DNA from: Angelakisella sp.
GTDB lineage: Bacteria > Bacillota > Clostridia > Oscillospirales > Ruminococcaceae
Reading direction: 5' to 3'
Assembly (NCBI GenBank): GCA_022795575.1
Contig: JAAWGY010000034.1
Coordinates: forward strand, 1-13,200
Length of the DNA: 13,200 nt
The notes beneath the pieces were generated by a model, which was given only the letters and a program-made list of their open reading frames with translations, did not search any database and was not told where the DNA came from. This document shows positions 1 to 6,823 of this stretch, piece by piece. Made by a program: the position numbers and the translations under genes. Numbering within the stretch: position 1 is the stretch's first letter; every line of letters starts with the position of its first letter.

Positions 1-41
1 AGCACCAACCAGCGGCCGGGGTTAGGAGTAGCCGCTATCTC

Positions 42-93
42 CCCAAAACAGCCCGCTGCGCGCCGCAGGCGCTGTAAGCGGGCGCATTTTGGG
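42..93 (+). terminator. Probable intrinsic terminator of an upstream gene outside the window
   Basis: Long nested hairpin. CCCAAAA (42-48) pairs with TTTTGGG (87-93), GCCCGCT (51-57) with AGCGGGC (77-83), and GCGCC (60-64) with GGCGC (68-72). The TTTT at 87-90 lies in the outer arm, so the structure could end transcription arriving from the left. One reading frame entering from base 2 stops at TAG 23-25 just before it, consistent with the tail of an upstream gene, but seven codons are too few to identify that gene. A second small hairpin (AGCGGC 11-16 / GCCGCT 31-36) precedes it. Confidence 0.55.
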
Positions 94-166
94 ACCACCG
101 GCCCCACCACAGCCCCCGGCAGGGGGCCCAGCCATCCCACCCAAAACAAGACAGGAGCAAAAAGCC

Positions 167-832
167 ATGAACATCAAAGTATCCCCCTCCCTGTTGGCAG
201 CGGACTTTGCCCGCCTGGGGCAGGAGCTAAAGGAAATCGAGGCCGCCGGCGCGGATATGCTGCACCTGGACGTGATGGACGGGGTATTCGTCCCCAACAT
301 CTCCTTCGGGATGCCGGTCATCGCCTCGCTGCGCAAGGTAAGCAGCCTCTATTTTGACGTGCACATCATGATCACCGACCCCATCCGGTATATCGACGAC
401 CTGGCCAAGGCCGGGGCGGACGGCGTCACCTTCCACCTGGAGGCGGCGGAGGACGTGGGGGCGGTGATCGACCGGATCCACGACCGGGGGATGAAGGCGG
501 GGCTGACGCTGCGCCCCGGTACCCCGGTGGAGCGGCTCCTCCCCTATCTGCCAAGGCTGGAGCTGGCCCTGGTGATGACGGTGGAGCCGGGCTTTGGGGG
601 GCAGTCCTTTTTGCCGGAGATGATGGACAAGGTATCGGCCATCCGCCAAAGTGCGGAGGCGCTGGGCAAAGGGGAGCTGCTGCTCCAGGTGGACGGCGGG
701 GTGGACCGGAGCACCGCCGGTGCCTGCGGCGCCGCCGGTGCCAACTGCCTGGTGGCTGGCTCGGCCATCTTTGGCAAGGCGGATTACCGGGGGGAGATCG
801 CCGCCATCCGGGCCGCCGCCCAGGGGGGCTGA
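167..832 (+). CDS. rpe: Ribulose-phosphate 3-epimerase
   Basis: Cytosolic TIM-barrel enzyme of the pentose phosphate pathway, interconverting D-ribulose 5-phosphate and D-xylulose 5-phosphate. The 221-residue length is normal for the family. Visible family motifs are the N-terminal SPSLLAADF strand, the metal-site motif HLDVMDGVFVPN, the second metal histidine in DVHIMI, VEPGFGGQ with the phosphate-gripping loop, and the VDGG strand with catalytic Asp and the following glycine-rich phosphate loop. The start at 167 is chosen because AGGAG at 153-157 sits at proper distance and the protein then begins directly with the conserved MNIKVSPS; a TTG at 89 would add 26 Pro-rich residues upstream. It is followed after 42 bases by the Rnf-like genes, probably in the same transcript. 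No clear promoter is visible between the preceding terminator and the gene. Confidence 0.96.
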   Translation: MNIKVSPSLLAADFARLGQELKEIEAAGADMLHLDVMDGVFVPNISFGMPVIASLRKVSSLYFDVHIMITDPIRYIDDLAKAGADGVTFHLEAAEDVGAVIDRIHDRGMKAGLTLRPGTPVERLLPYLPRLELALVMTVEPGFGGQSFLPEMMDKVSAIRQSAEALGKGELLLQVDGGVDRSTAGACGAAGANCLVAGSAIFGKADYRGEIAAIRAAAQGG

Positions 833-874
833 CCGGCACAAAAGGGAACAAACAGCAAAGGAGGCGCCGGCAGG

Positions 875-1942
875 ATGAAGGAAAAGAGCGGGATAGGTTC
901 CTGGCTGCGGGGGGGCGGGGTGATGCTGGAGCAGCACAAGGACCCCATCCTCTCCCAGGAGATCGTGGACTTTGTGGACCCGGAGCGGATCCGGGTGATC
1001 CCCGGGCTGAACCCCTGGGAGGATATCTCCCAAATCGGCCCGGAGGAGCTGATCCAGGTGGCCCGGCTGGCCCGGATCGTGGACGAGCGGGACGGCTACC
1101 CCCTGTTCCGCAAGCTGCGGCGGTGCATGGGCCACAAGGCGTCGGTGTATGTGGACGCCATGGACGAGGAACCCTATATCTCCAGCCAGCTGGGGCCGAT
1201 GCTCCACCGGCGGGAGGAGTGCATCAGCGGGCTGATGCTGGCCTGCAAGGCGGTGGACGCGGCGGACTGCGCCATCCTGGTCTACCAGGGCATCACCGAC
1301 ATTGACGTCAAGATCCCCCGGACCATCCAGGGGGTGCCGGTGCAGCGGGTGGGGGGGCGGTACCCCTCGGAGCTGCTCTCGGCCCAAAGCCTGGTGGAGG
1401 AAAACGGCCATGTCAGCCTTTACGTGGGCTCCTGCGCCCTCATCCACCTTCACCGGGCGGTTTACGCCGCCCGGATGCACAGCACCGCCTTCCTCACCGT
1501 GGCGGGCAACTGCGTCCACTCCCCCTGCAACATGGAGGTGAACGTGGACACCACCGCCACCGCCGTTTTGGAGCGGTGCGGCCTGGACGAGACCCCCACC
1601 CGGGTGGTCATCGGCGGCTCGATGACCGGGGAATCGGTGGCGGAAACCGACGAGGTGCTGGTGCGGGCCACCACCCGGGCCATCCTGGCCATCCAGGAGA
1701 GCGCGGCGGATAAAAAGCTGCAATGCGTGGGGTGCGGCCGCTGCTCCGAGGTCTGCCCCATTGGCCTGAACCCCATGTACCTCTACCGCAGCATCGCCAT
1801 GAGCCTCCACGACCGGGCCAAGGCGCTGGATTACCGGATGTGCATCGGCTGTATGTGCTGTAGCTATGTCTGCCCGGCCAAGCTGGACATCGCCGGGCGC
1901 ATCGCATGGTACCGCAAAAGCAGGAAGGAGGCGCGGCCATGA
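875..1942 (+). CDS. Divergent, shortened RnfC-like iron-sulfur protein
   Basis: Homologue of RnfC, the peripheral cytoplasmic subunit that in standard Rnf complexes binds NADH and FMN and passes electrons through two [4Fe-4S] clusters. Both cluster motifs are complete: Cys284/287/290/294 and Cys323/326/329/333. Central family signatures are recognisable: EEPYIS (residues 98-103, family ECEPY), RYPSE (162-166, family KYPxGG), the VTVTG-NPGN-like stretch around 208-220 and VVIGGSMTG (244-252, family IMGGPMMG). Two things differ. The protein is 355 residues against about 440 in typical RnfC, with most of the N-terminal barrel-sandwich part (family GGIHPP) missing. The glycine-rich loop GLGGAGFP reads DERDGYPLF at 70-78. 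An AAAGGAGG at 857-864 supports the start at 875; an internal ATG at 923 is possible. The stop overlaps the next start (ATGA, 1939-1942). Homology is confident; NADH oxidation is doubtful. Confidence 0.88.
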   Translation: MKEKSGIGSWLRGGGVMLEQHKDPILSQEIVDFVDPERIRVIPGLNPWEDISQIGPEELIQVARLARIVDERDGYPLFRKLRRCMGHKASVYVDAMDEEPYISSQLGPMLHRREECISGLMLACKAVDAADCAILVYQGITDIDVKIPRTIQGVPVQRVGGRYPSELLSAQSLVEENGHVSLYVGSCALIHLHRAVYAARMHSTAFLTVAGNCVHSPCNMEVNVDTTATAVLERCGLDETPTRVVIGGSMTGESVAETDEVLVRATTRAILAIQESAADKKLQCVGCGRCSEVCPIGLNPMYLYRSIAMSLHDRAKALDYRMCIGCMCCSYVCPAKLDIAGRIAWYRKSRKEARP

Positions 1943-3003
1943 AGCTCTACCCCCAAAAGGCGCCCCACATCCGCTCGGATACCAGCAACAAGACGGTGAT
2001 GGGGGACGTGATCATCACCCTGGCGGCCCTCTACTTTATGGCGGCCTGCTACTACGGCCGGCGGGTGCTGGAGCTGGGCCTCCTTTCGGTGGCGGTCTGC
2101 TGGGGCGCCGACGCCCTCTGCGTCTGGCTCCGGGGGCGGCGGGTGACGATACGGGACTACTCCCCGGTGGTCACGGGGATGATCATCCCCCTGATGATGT
2201 CGGCCAGCATCCCCTACCACATTGTGGTGGTGGCGGACCTCTTTGCCATCCTTATCGCCAAGCAGACCTTTGGGGGGCTGGGCAACAACCTTTTTAACCC
2301 GGCGGCGGCGGGGCTGGCCTTCGCCATCGCCTGCTGGCCCGCCCAAATGTTCACCTACCCCCTCCCCAACTCCACCCTGGACCTTTGGGGGGAGGTGAGC
2401 AGCAGCATCACCAGCTCCGCCTCCTACACCCTGTATGTGGGCGGCGTGCCCATGGCGGACTACACCGCGGTGCTGCTGGGGCAGCAGGCGGGACCCATGG
2501 GCACCACCTGCGTGCTGGTCATCTGCGCCTGCCTGCTGTACCTCCTCTTCCGCCGCACGGCGAAGGCGCAGCAGTCGCTGCTCCTGCTGCTGACGGCGGC
2601 GGCGCTGAATTTTTTGTTCCCCCGGGTTTCGGCGGACGGCCTTACCTCCGCCTTCTACGAGGTGCTGGCAACCCCGGTGCTGTTCTGCGCCGCCTTTCTC
2701 TTCACCGACCCTGTCACCTCCCCCAGCCGCAGCATGGGCAAGGCGCTGTACGGCGTCATCGGCGGGGTGGTGCTGGTGCTCTTTAGCCGGCTGGGCGGGT
2801 ACGAGCAGACCATGGTCTTCGCCATCCTGCTGATGAACGCCCTTTCCCCCGCCCTGGACCAGCTGGCCGAATGGCAGATCACCCAAAAAAGGAGGATGCG
2901 TTATGGAAGAAAGGTCGCCATCGACCTCTCCGGAGAGGCCGACTTCGACACCGACGACGGAGCCCCGGCGGCAGAAGCGGCCCCGGGCGGCACAGCCGTC
3001 TAA
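1939..3003 (+). CDS. RnfD-like integral membrane protein with a variant flavinylation motif
   Basis: Polytopic membrane protein of the RnfD/NqrB family, which in Rnf carries a covalently bound FMN. Family blocks visible in order: TIRDYSPVVTG (70-80), KQTFGGLGNNLFNPA (108-122), LLGQQAGPMGTT (179-190), and FTDPVTSPSRSMGKALYG (255-272) followed by a GGY..-AILLMNAL segment. Length, 354 residues, is usual. The flavin-attachment site, normally SGAT followed by PL, aligns with SSAS at residues 159-162 (bases 2413-2424), so a hydroxyl residue remains at the acceptor position but as Ser and without the usual Gly. The start at 1939 has AGGAAGGAGG just upstream and is coupled to the preceding stop. The last 33 codons (acidic, Ala/Pro-rich cytosolic-looking tail) overlap the start of the next gene in another frame. 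Confidence 0.9.
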   Translation: MKLYPQKAPHIRSDTSNKTVMGDVIITLAALYFMAACYYGRRVLELGLLSVAVCWGADALCVWLRGRRVTIRDYSPVVTGMIIPLMMSASIPYHIVVVADLFAILIAKQTFGGLGNNLFNPAAAGLAFAIACWPAQMFTYPLPNSTLDLWGEVSSSITSSASYTLYVGGVPMADYTAVLLGQQAGPMGTTCVLVICACLLYLLFRRTAKAQQSLLLLLTAAALNFLFPRVSADGLTSAFYEVLATPVLFCAAFLFTDPVTSPSRSMGKALYGVIGGVVLVLFSRLGGYEQTMVFAILLMNALSPALDQLAEWQITQKRRMRYGRKVAIDLSGEADFDTDDGAPAAEAAPGGTAV

Positions 3004-3661
3004 GGCAAAGGACGCCTCCCAAAGCCCCTCCCGCATCCTGGGGGAGCGGGGGCGGCTGATTATCAACCTTACCTTTGCCGCCCCCTTTTTGGTGGTGGCG
3101 GCAACCAACCTGAAAAACGGGGTGGCCCTTTCGCTGGCCATGGCCATTGTGCTGGTGCCCACCGTCATCCTCAGCCTGCTGCTGCGGCAGAAGCTCCGGT
3201 TCCCCTACTGGCTGGGTACCCCGGTCTGGACCATGGCGGCAATGTTCCTGGCCTCCCTGTCCTACTATGTCATCCGCTTTATCTCGGTGGAGATCACCGA
3301 TTCCCTGGGCATCTACCTGTACCTGCTGGCCTCGGCGGCGGTGGTGTCCCCGGTCTTTACCGGCAAACGGATCTCCACCCTGCCGGCAGCGGGGGCCTGG
3401 GCGCTGCGGTACACCGGGGGCTTTGCCCTGGCGGCGCTGATCATCTCGGCCATCCGGGAGGTGCTGGCCTACGGCACCCTGTGGGGGCTTGCCCTGCCGG
3501 AGCCGCTGCGGATCAGCGGGGCCCAGATGCCCTTCTTCGGGTTTATCATGTTCGGCGTTTTTTCCGCCGGCTACCAGTGGGTGCGGCGGCTGGCGGCGGA
3601 GCTGCGGAGCTTTGGGGCCGGCCTGCGGCTGGATGAGGAGGGAGGTGAGGAGCTGCTGTGA
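2903..3661 (+). CDS. RnfE-like membrane protein without cluster cysteines
   Basis: Membrane protein of the RnfE/NqrD family. About six hydrophobic segments are visible (roughly residues 53-70, 76-96, 104-127, 133-153, 166-187, 207-225), the family topology. Conserved landmarks include AIREVLAYGTLWG (183-195, family IREILGNGTLF) and the LGIYLYLL helix. There is no cysteine anywhere in its 252 residues. The two cysteines that in Rnf/Nqr bind half of an intramembrane [2Fe-2S] cluster align by hand with Pro61 and Ala146. The first ~50 residues form an extra Pro/Arg/Ser-rich hydrophilic extension. The start at 2903 has GGAGG at 2891-2895 at good distance, and no later start codon precedes the first membrane segment, so the extension and the 101-base overlap with the previous gene appear real. 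It ends in a GTGA overlap with the next gene. Confidence 0.82.
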   Translation: MEERSPSTSPERPTSTPTTEPRRQKRPRAAQPSKAKDASQSPSRILGERGRLIINLTFAAPFLVVAATNLKNGVALSLAMAIVLVPTVILSLLLRQKLRFPYWLGTPVWTMAAMFLASLSYYVIRFISVEITDSLGIYLYLLASAAVVSPVFTGKRISTLPAAGAWALRYTGGFALAALIISAIREVLAYGTLWGLALPEPLRISGAQMPFFGFIMFGVFSAGYQWVRRLAAELRSFGAGLRLDEEGGEELL

Positions 3662-4278
3662 TTTGGGAAACGATACGGGAGCTGCTCCTTGCCGGCCTTG
3701 CCGCCGCGGTAAGCGAGAACCTGGTCTTTGTCCGGGCCCTGGGGCTGGGGGAGCTGGAGTACGAGGAATACACCCCGCCCCGGGCCTTCCGGGACGCCTG
3801 GATCGTCACCCTGATGTCGGTGCTGGCGGCGGTAAGCGGCTGGGGGGGGCGGGTGCTCATCATCCGCCGCTTTCCGGAGGCGCTCCCCCCCCACCTGCGT
3901 CCGCCGGTGTTTTTGGGCATCTTTACGGCCGCCTTTCTCCTGATTATGGGCATCATCCTGCTGGTGCGCAAAAAGCGGGGCAAGGAGACCAGCAAAAAGC
4001 GGTACAAGTTCCACACCGCCATCGCCTTTGGCTTTTTGCCCCTGGGGGTGCTGCTGGTCAACGGCTTTGGCACCGGCGGCTTGGCGGAGGCGGTGGCCGG
4101 GGCGCTGGGTGCCGGCGCGGGGTACCTGCTGGCGGCGATCCTCTGCTGGACCATCCGGGAGCGGCTGGACCTCTGCGACATCCCCCGGTCCTTCCGTGGG
4201 GCCCCCATCCTCTTCATCTACATAGGGCTGCTCTCCCTGGCCCTCTTTGGGCTGGTGGGGCATCAGCTGGCCCTGTGA
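3658..4278 (+). CDS. RnfA-like membrane protein without cluster cysteines
   Basis: Membrane protein of the RnfA/NqrE family with about six hydrophobic segments; 206 residues against roughly 190-195 usually. The strongest match is the C-terminal block IRERLDLCDIPRSFRG (166-181) followed by a hydrophobic helix, close to family IRERLxxADVPxPFRG. FHTAIAFGFLPLGVLLVN (118-135) aligns with the family helix that carries TNCAVLGVALLN, with Phe126 at the cysteine position. Near the N terminus, NLVFVRALGLG (21-31) aligns with NFVLxxFLGLC, with Gly31 at the cysteine. The only cysteines (163 and 173) are not at ligand positions. Basic loop RKKRGKETSKKRYK at 104-117 is longer than usual. The start is GTG at 3658, overlapping the previous stop, with a GGAGGGAGG-like site upstream. 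No rnfB follows. Confidence 0.85.
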   Translation: MIWETIRELLLAGLAAAVSENLVFVRALGLGELEYEEYTPPRAFRDAWIVTLMSVLAAVSGWGGRVLIIRRFPEALPPHLRPPVFLGIFTAAFLLIMGIILLVRKKRGKETSKKRYKFHTAIAFGFLPLGVLLVNGFGTGGLAEAVAGALGAGAGYLLAAILCWTIRERLDLCDIPRSFRGAPILFIYIGLLSLALFGLVGHQLAL

Positions 4279-4302
4279 TCCTGCCCGATTTGGAGGGAAA
4301 CG

Positions 4303-5592
4303 ATGAAGGATTTTAAGATTAAGCGGTACGACTACGGCAGACAGCAGCAGCGCAAGCAGGCGGCGCGGGCCACGGTGGCCACCATCGTCCTGACGGTGGC
4401 GGCGCTGGCGGCGGGGTGGATGATCTACCCGCCGGTCTACGACTTTGTTACAAACTACGACCCCCAAAGCCTCCTCCAGGGGGAGGAGCCCCCCGCCCCG
4501 GCACCGGCGCCCTTGGTGTCCTCCTCCGGCTCCCAGCCCCCCCAGGAGGAGCAGAAGCCGGAGGAGGAGGTCTTTCCCCAGCGGGCGGCTTACCTCCCCC
4601 CGGAGACGGTGGCCGACGCCGCCCGGCTGGAGGCCGCCCTCCTCTCCCTGCGGGAAAAGGGGATGGACGGGGTGATCCTTGACCTGAAGGACCGGGACGG
4701 GATGGTGCGGTACCAGAGCAGCCTGGAGCTGGTGGCCAGCAACCGGGCCCAAAGCGAGGAGGCCTGGAGCCTTTCCCAAACGGCGGGGGCCATCCGCCGG
4801 GCGGGGCTGATCCCGGTGGGGCGGATCTACGCCTTCCGGGACCACACCTCCACCGCCTATATGTACGAATCGGCGGTAAAGTATATGGACAGCCCGGTAA
4901 ACTGGATCGACGACTCCAAGGCCAACGGGGGCAAGCCCTGGCTGAATCCCAACGACCAGCGGGCCCAGGACTACATCGTGGCCCTGGTGGAGGAGGCGGC
5001 GGAAAACGGGGTAAGCGCCATCCTGCTGGACGGGGTGCAGTTCCCGGAGGGGGTGTCGCTGGAGCTTGCCACCTACGGCAACACCGGCGCCCTGGACCGG
5101 TCCGCCGTGCTGGCGGGCTTTTTGACCCGGGCCCGGGGGGCGGCGGAGGCCCGTGGGGGCAAGCTGGCCACCACCGTCAACCTCCTTTCGGCGGCGGGGT
5201 TAAGCAGCGTGCGGTACGGGGAGGATGTGGGGCAGGTGATTGAGGCCGCGGGCAGGGCGGTGGTGGAGGTGATGCCGGAGCAGTTCGGCAACGGCGTCAC
5301 CAGCGAGGCGCTGACCCTTTCCGCCCCGGCCCAGGACCCCTACAACACGGTATCGGAGGGGCTGAAGGCGTCGGCAGAGGTGCTCTTTGGCGGCGAGGAA
5401 GGGGAGGAGGCGGCCGGCCGGGCAGAGCTGACAGCGGTGGTGCAGGCCTACACCTCCACCCTGCTCAGCGAGGCGGCAAACAAGACCTACGGCCCCCAGG
5501 AGGTGGCGGAGCAGGTGCGGGCGGCGGAGCAGGCCGGGATCCACAGCATCTGGTACCTGGACCCCCTGGGCGCCTACAGCAGCGTGGGTTAG
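4303..5592 (+). CDS. Membrane-anchored glycoside-hydrolase-like protein (DUF4015 type)
   Basis: A basic cytosolic stretch (residues 1-22) is followed by one hydrophobic anchor (about 23-42), a Pro/Glu/Ser-rich linker (about 60-95) and a large extracytoplasmic domain. That domain resembles the putative TIM-barrel glycoside hydrolase family DUF4015: GMDGVILDLKDRDG (120-133), GRIYAFRDH (173-181), a WLNPNDQ segment (213-219) and ILLDGVQFPEG (240-250), matching the family pattern of an Asp-rich first strand, an R-I-x-x-F-x-D motif and a D-x-V-x-F-P strand end. Substrate and activity are unknown; a role at the cell wall is inference. GGAGGG at 4292-4297 supports the ATG. It lies 24 bases after the RnfA-like gene, with a terminator directly downstream, so it is probably the last gene of the rpe-rnf-like unit. 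Confidence 0.8.
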   Translation: MKDFKIKRYDYGRQQQRKQAARATVATIVLTVAALAAGWMIYPPVYDFVTNYDPQSLLQGEEPPAPAPAPLVSSSGSQPPQEEQKPEEEVFPQRAAYLPPETVADAARLEAALLSLREKGMDGVILDLKDRDGMVRYQSSLELVASNRAQSEEAWSLSQTAGAIRRAGLIPVGRIYAFRDHTSTAYMYESAVKYMDSPVNWIDDSKANGGKPWLNPNDQRAQDYIVALVEEAAENGVSAILLDGVQFPEGVSLELATYGNTGALDRSAVLAGFLTRARGAAEARGGKLATTVNLLSAAGLSSVRYGEDVGQVIEAAGRAVVEVMPEQFGNGVTSEALTLSAPAQDPYNTVSEGLKASAEVLFGGEEGEEAAGRAELTAVVQAYTSTLLSEAANKTYGPQEVAEQVRAAEQAGIHSIWYLDPLGAYSSVG

Positions 5593-5606
5593 CGCCCGCG
5601 CCATCG

Positions 5607-5640
5607 CAGGACCTGCTTCCAACAGGCAGGTCCTGTTTTT
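5607..5640 (+). terminator. Intrinsic terminator closing the rpe-rnf-like unit
   Basis: Perfect 10-bp stem CAGGACCTGC (5607-5616) / GCAGGTCCTG (5626-5635), 9-base loop, then five T (5636-5640). It begins 15 bases after the stop of the glycoside-hydrolase-like gene and separates that unit from dgt. Confidence 0.92.
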
Positions 5641-5740
5641 GCTGGGCCGTGTTCCGTTACCCTTTCCCTTTACGGCCAAAAAGCTGCCATTTTCCCCGGC
5701 AAATTGCCAGCTTATGAAAAAATTCCCCAGGATGGAGGAT

Positions 5741-5771
5741 TTTACGCTCTTTTGCCGTATATATCTATAAA
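5741..5771 (+). promoter_or_regulatory. Tentative promoter for dgt
   Basis: The 170 bases between the terminator and dgt are clearly more AT-rich than the genes. TATAAA at 5766-5771 could serve as a -10, with TTTACG at 5741-5746 (19-base spacing) as a poor -35. An initiation site would fall about 35 bases upstream of the start codon. The -35 match and spacing are weak. Confidence 0.3.
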
Positions 5772-5811
5772 GACGTTTTTTGCCCACGGCCAACAGAAGG
5801 GAGGCACCGCC

Positions 5812-6822
5812 ATGGAAGTCCAGGACAGCGTCCGCCGGATGTCCCAGCAGTTAGAGGAGCTCACCCTTTCCCCCTATGCCGCCCGCTCCGCCAACGCCTC
5901 CGGCCGGGACCGCCCGGAGGAGGAGTGCCCCATCCGCACCCCCTACCAGCGGGACCGGGACCGGATCATCCACTGCAACGCCTTCCGCCGGCTGATGCAC
6001 AAAACCCAGGTTTTCCTCTTCCCCCAGGGGGACCACTACCGCACCCGCCTTACCCACACCCTGGAGGTAAACCAGATCGCCCGCACCATGGGCCGGGCCC
6101 TGCGGCTCAACGAGGACCTGATCGAGGCCATCGCCATGGGCCACGACCTGGGCCACACCCCCTTTGGCCACGCCGGGGAGTACGCCCTGCGGGAGATCTC
6201 CCCCATCTGGTTCGTCCACAGCCAGCAGAGCGTGCGGGTGGTGGAAAAGCTGGAGCGGGACGGCCGGGGGCTGAACCTGACAGGGGAGGTCCGCAACGGC
6301 ATCCTCTGCCACTCGGACAAGGCCCCCTGGGCCGATACCCTGGAGGGGCAGGTGGTGCGCTTCGCCGATAAAATCGCCTACATCAACCACGATATCGAGG
6401 ACGCCGTCCGGGGGGGCATCTTAGGGGTGGAGGAGCTGCCCTGGGAGGTAAAGGTGGGGCTGGGCCGAACCAAAAGCCAGCGGATCTCCGCCATGGTGGG
6501 CGGGGTGATCCGGGCCAGCGGGGAGCGGGTGGAGATGGAGGAGGAGACCTTCCGCCTCTACAAGACCCTACAGGACTTCCTCTTTGAGGCCGTCTACAAA
6601 AACCCGGTGGCCAAGGGGGAGGAGGGCAAGGCCAAGGACATCGTCAAAAAGCTGTACGCCTATTTTGTGGAGCACCCCGACCGGCTCCCCCCGGAGTACG
6701 CCGCCATCCGGGAGGAGGAGGGCATCGACCGTGCGGTGGTGGACTACATCGCCGGCATGAGCGACCGCTACTGCATCGCCACCTACCAAGACATCTTCCT
6801 CCCCCGCCCCTGGAGCCGGTGA
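5812..6822 (+). CDS. dgt: Deoxyguanosinetriphosphate triphosphohydrolase-like HD-domain protein
   Basis: Cytosolic HD-superfamily dNTPase that splits dNTPs into deoxynucleoside and triphosphate, acting on the nucleotide pool. The 336-residue protein shows the family marks in order: HCNAFRRLMHKTQVF (54-68), RTRLTHTLEV with the first metal His82, the HD pair His111-Asp112 in GHDLGHTPFGH, ADKIAYINHD with the last metal Asp186, and the C-terminal MSDRYCIATYQDIFLPRPW-type ending. The start at 5812 has AAGGGAGG at 5797-5804. The reading frame stays open upstream to 5704 but that stretch has non-coding AT-rich character. It heads the dgt-lipoprotein-dnaG-rpoD cluster, an arrangement known in Firmicutes except for the inserted lipoprotein. 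Substrate preference among dNTPs cannot be read from sequence. Confidence 0.94.
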   Translation: MEVQDSVRRMSQQLEELTLSPYAARSANASGRDRPEEECPIRTPYQRDRDRIIHCNAFRRLMHKTQVFLFPQGDHYRTRLTHTLEVNQIARTMGRALRLNEDLIEAIAMGHDLGHTPFGHAGEYALREISPIWFVHSQQSVRVVEKLERDGRGLNLTGEVRNGILCHSDKAPWADTLEGQVVRFADKIAYINHDIEDAVRGGILGVEELPWEVKVGLGRTKSQRISAMVGGVIRASGERVEMEEETFRLYKTLQDFLFEAVYKNPVAKGEEGKAKDIVKKLYAYFVEHPDRLPPEYAAIREEEGIDRAVVDYIAGMSDRYCIATYQDIFLPRPWSR

Positions 6823-6823
6823 G

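Noticed and set aside
3..77. C-terminal end of an upstream protein reading to TAA at 75-77
   Set aside because: It would run through the terminator hairpin and uses codons (AGG, AGT) rare in the neighbouring genes; a frame stopping at 23-25 fits better but is too short to call.
89..166. Upstream extension of rpe from TTG at 89
   Set aside because: It adds a Pro-rich stretch overlapping the upstream terminator hairpin. The ATG at 167 has a proper ribosome site and matches the family N terminus.
227..1810. Open frame of 527 codons on the - strand
   Set aside because: Antisense to rpe and the rnfC-like gene, His/Gly/Pro-rich and without any recognisable domain or ribosome site.
1864..3168. Open frame of 434 codons on the - strand
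   Set aside because: Shadow of the rnfD-like and rnfE-like genes, whose membrane-protein families are clear on the + strand.
875..4278. A standard energy-conserving Rnf ferredoxin:NAD+ oxidoreductase
   Set aside because: rnfG and rnfB are missing, the membrane cluster cysteines are absent, the RnfC glycine-rich loop is lost and the flavinylation motif is altered, so the usual name and function would overstate the evidence.
5704..5811. Upstream extension of dgt
   Set aside because: The stretch is AT-rich with promoter-like sequence and does not match the family. AAGGGAGG directly supports the ATG at 5812.
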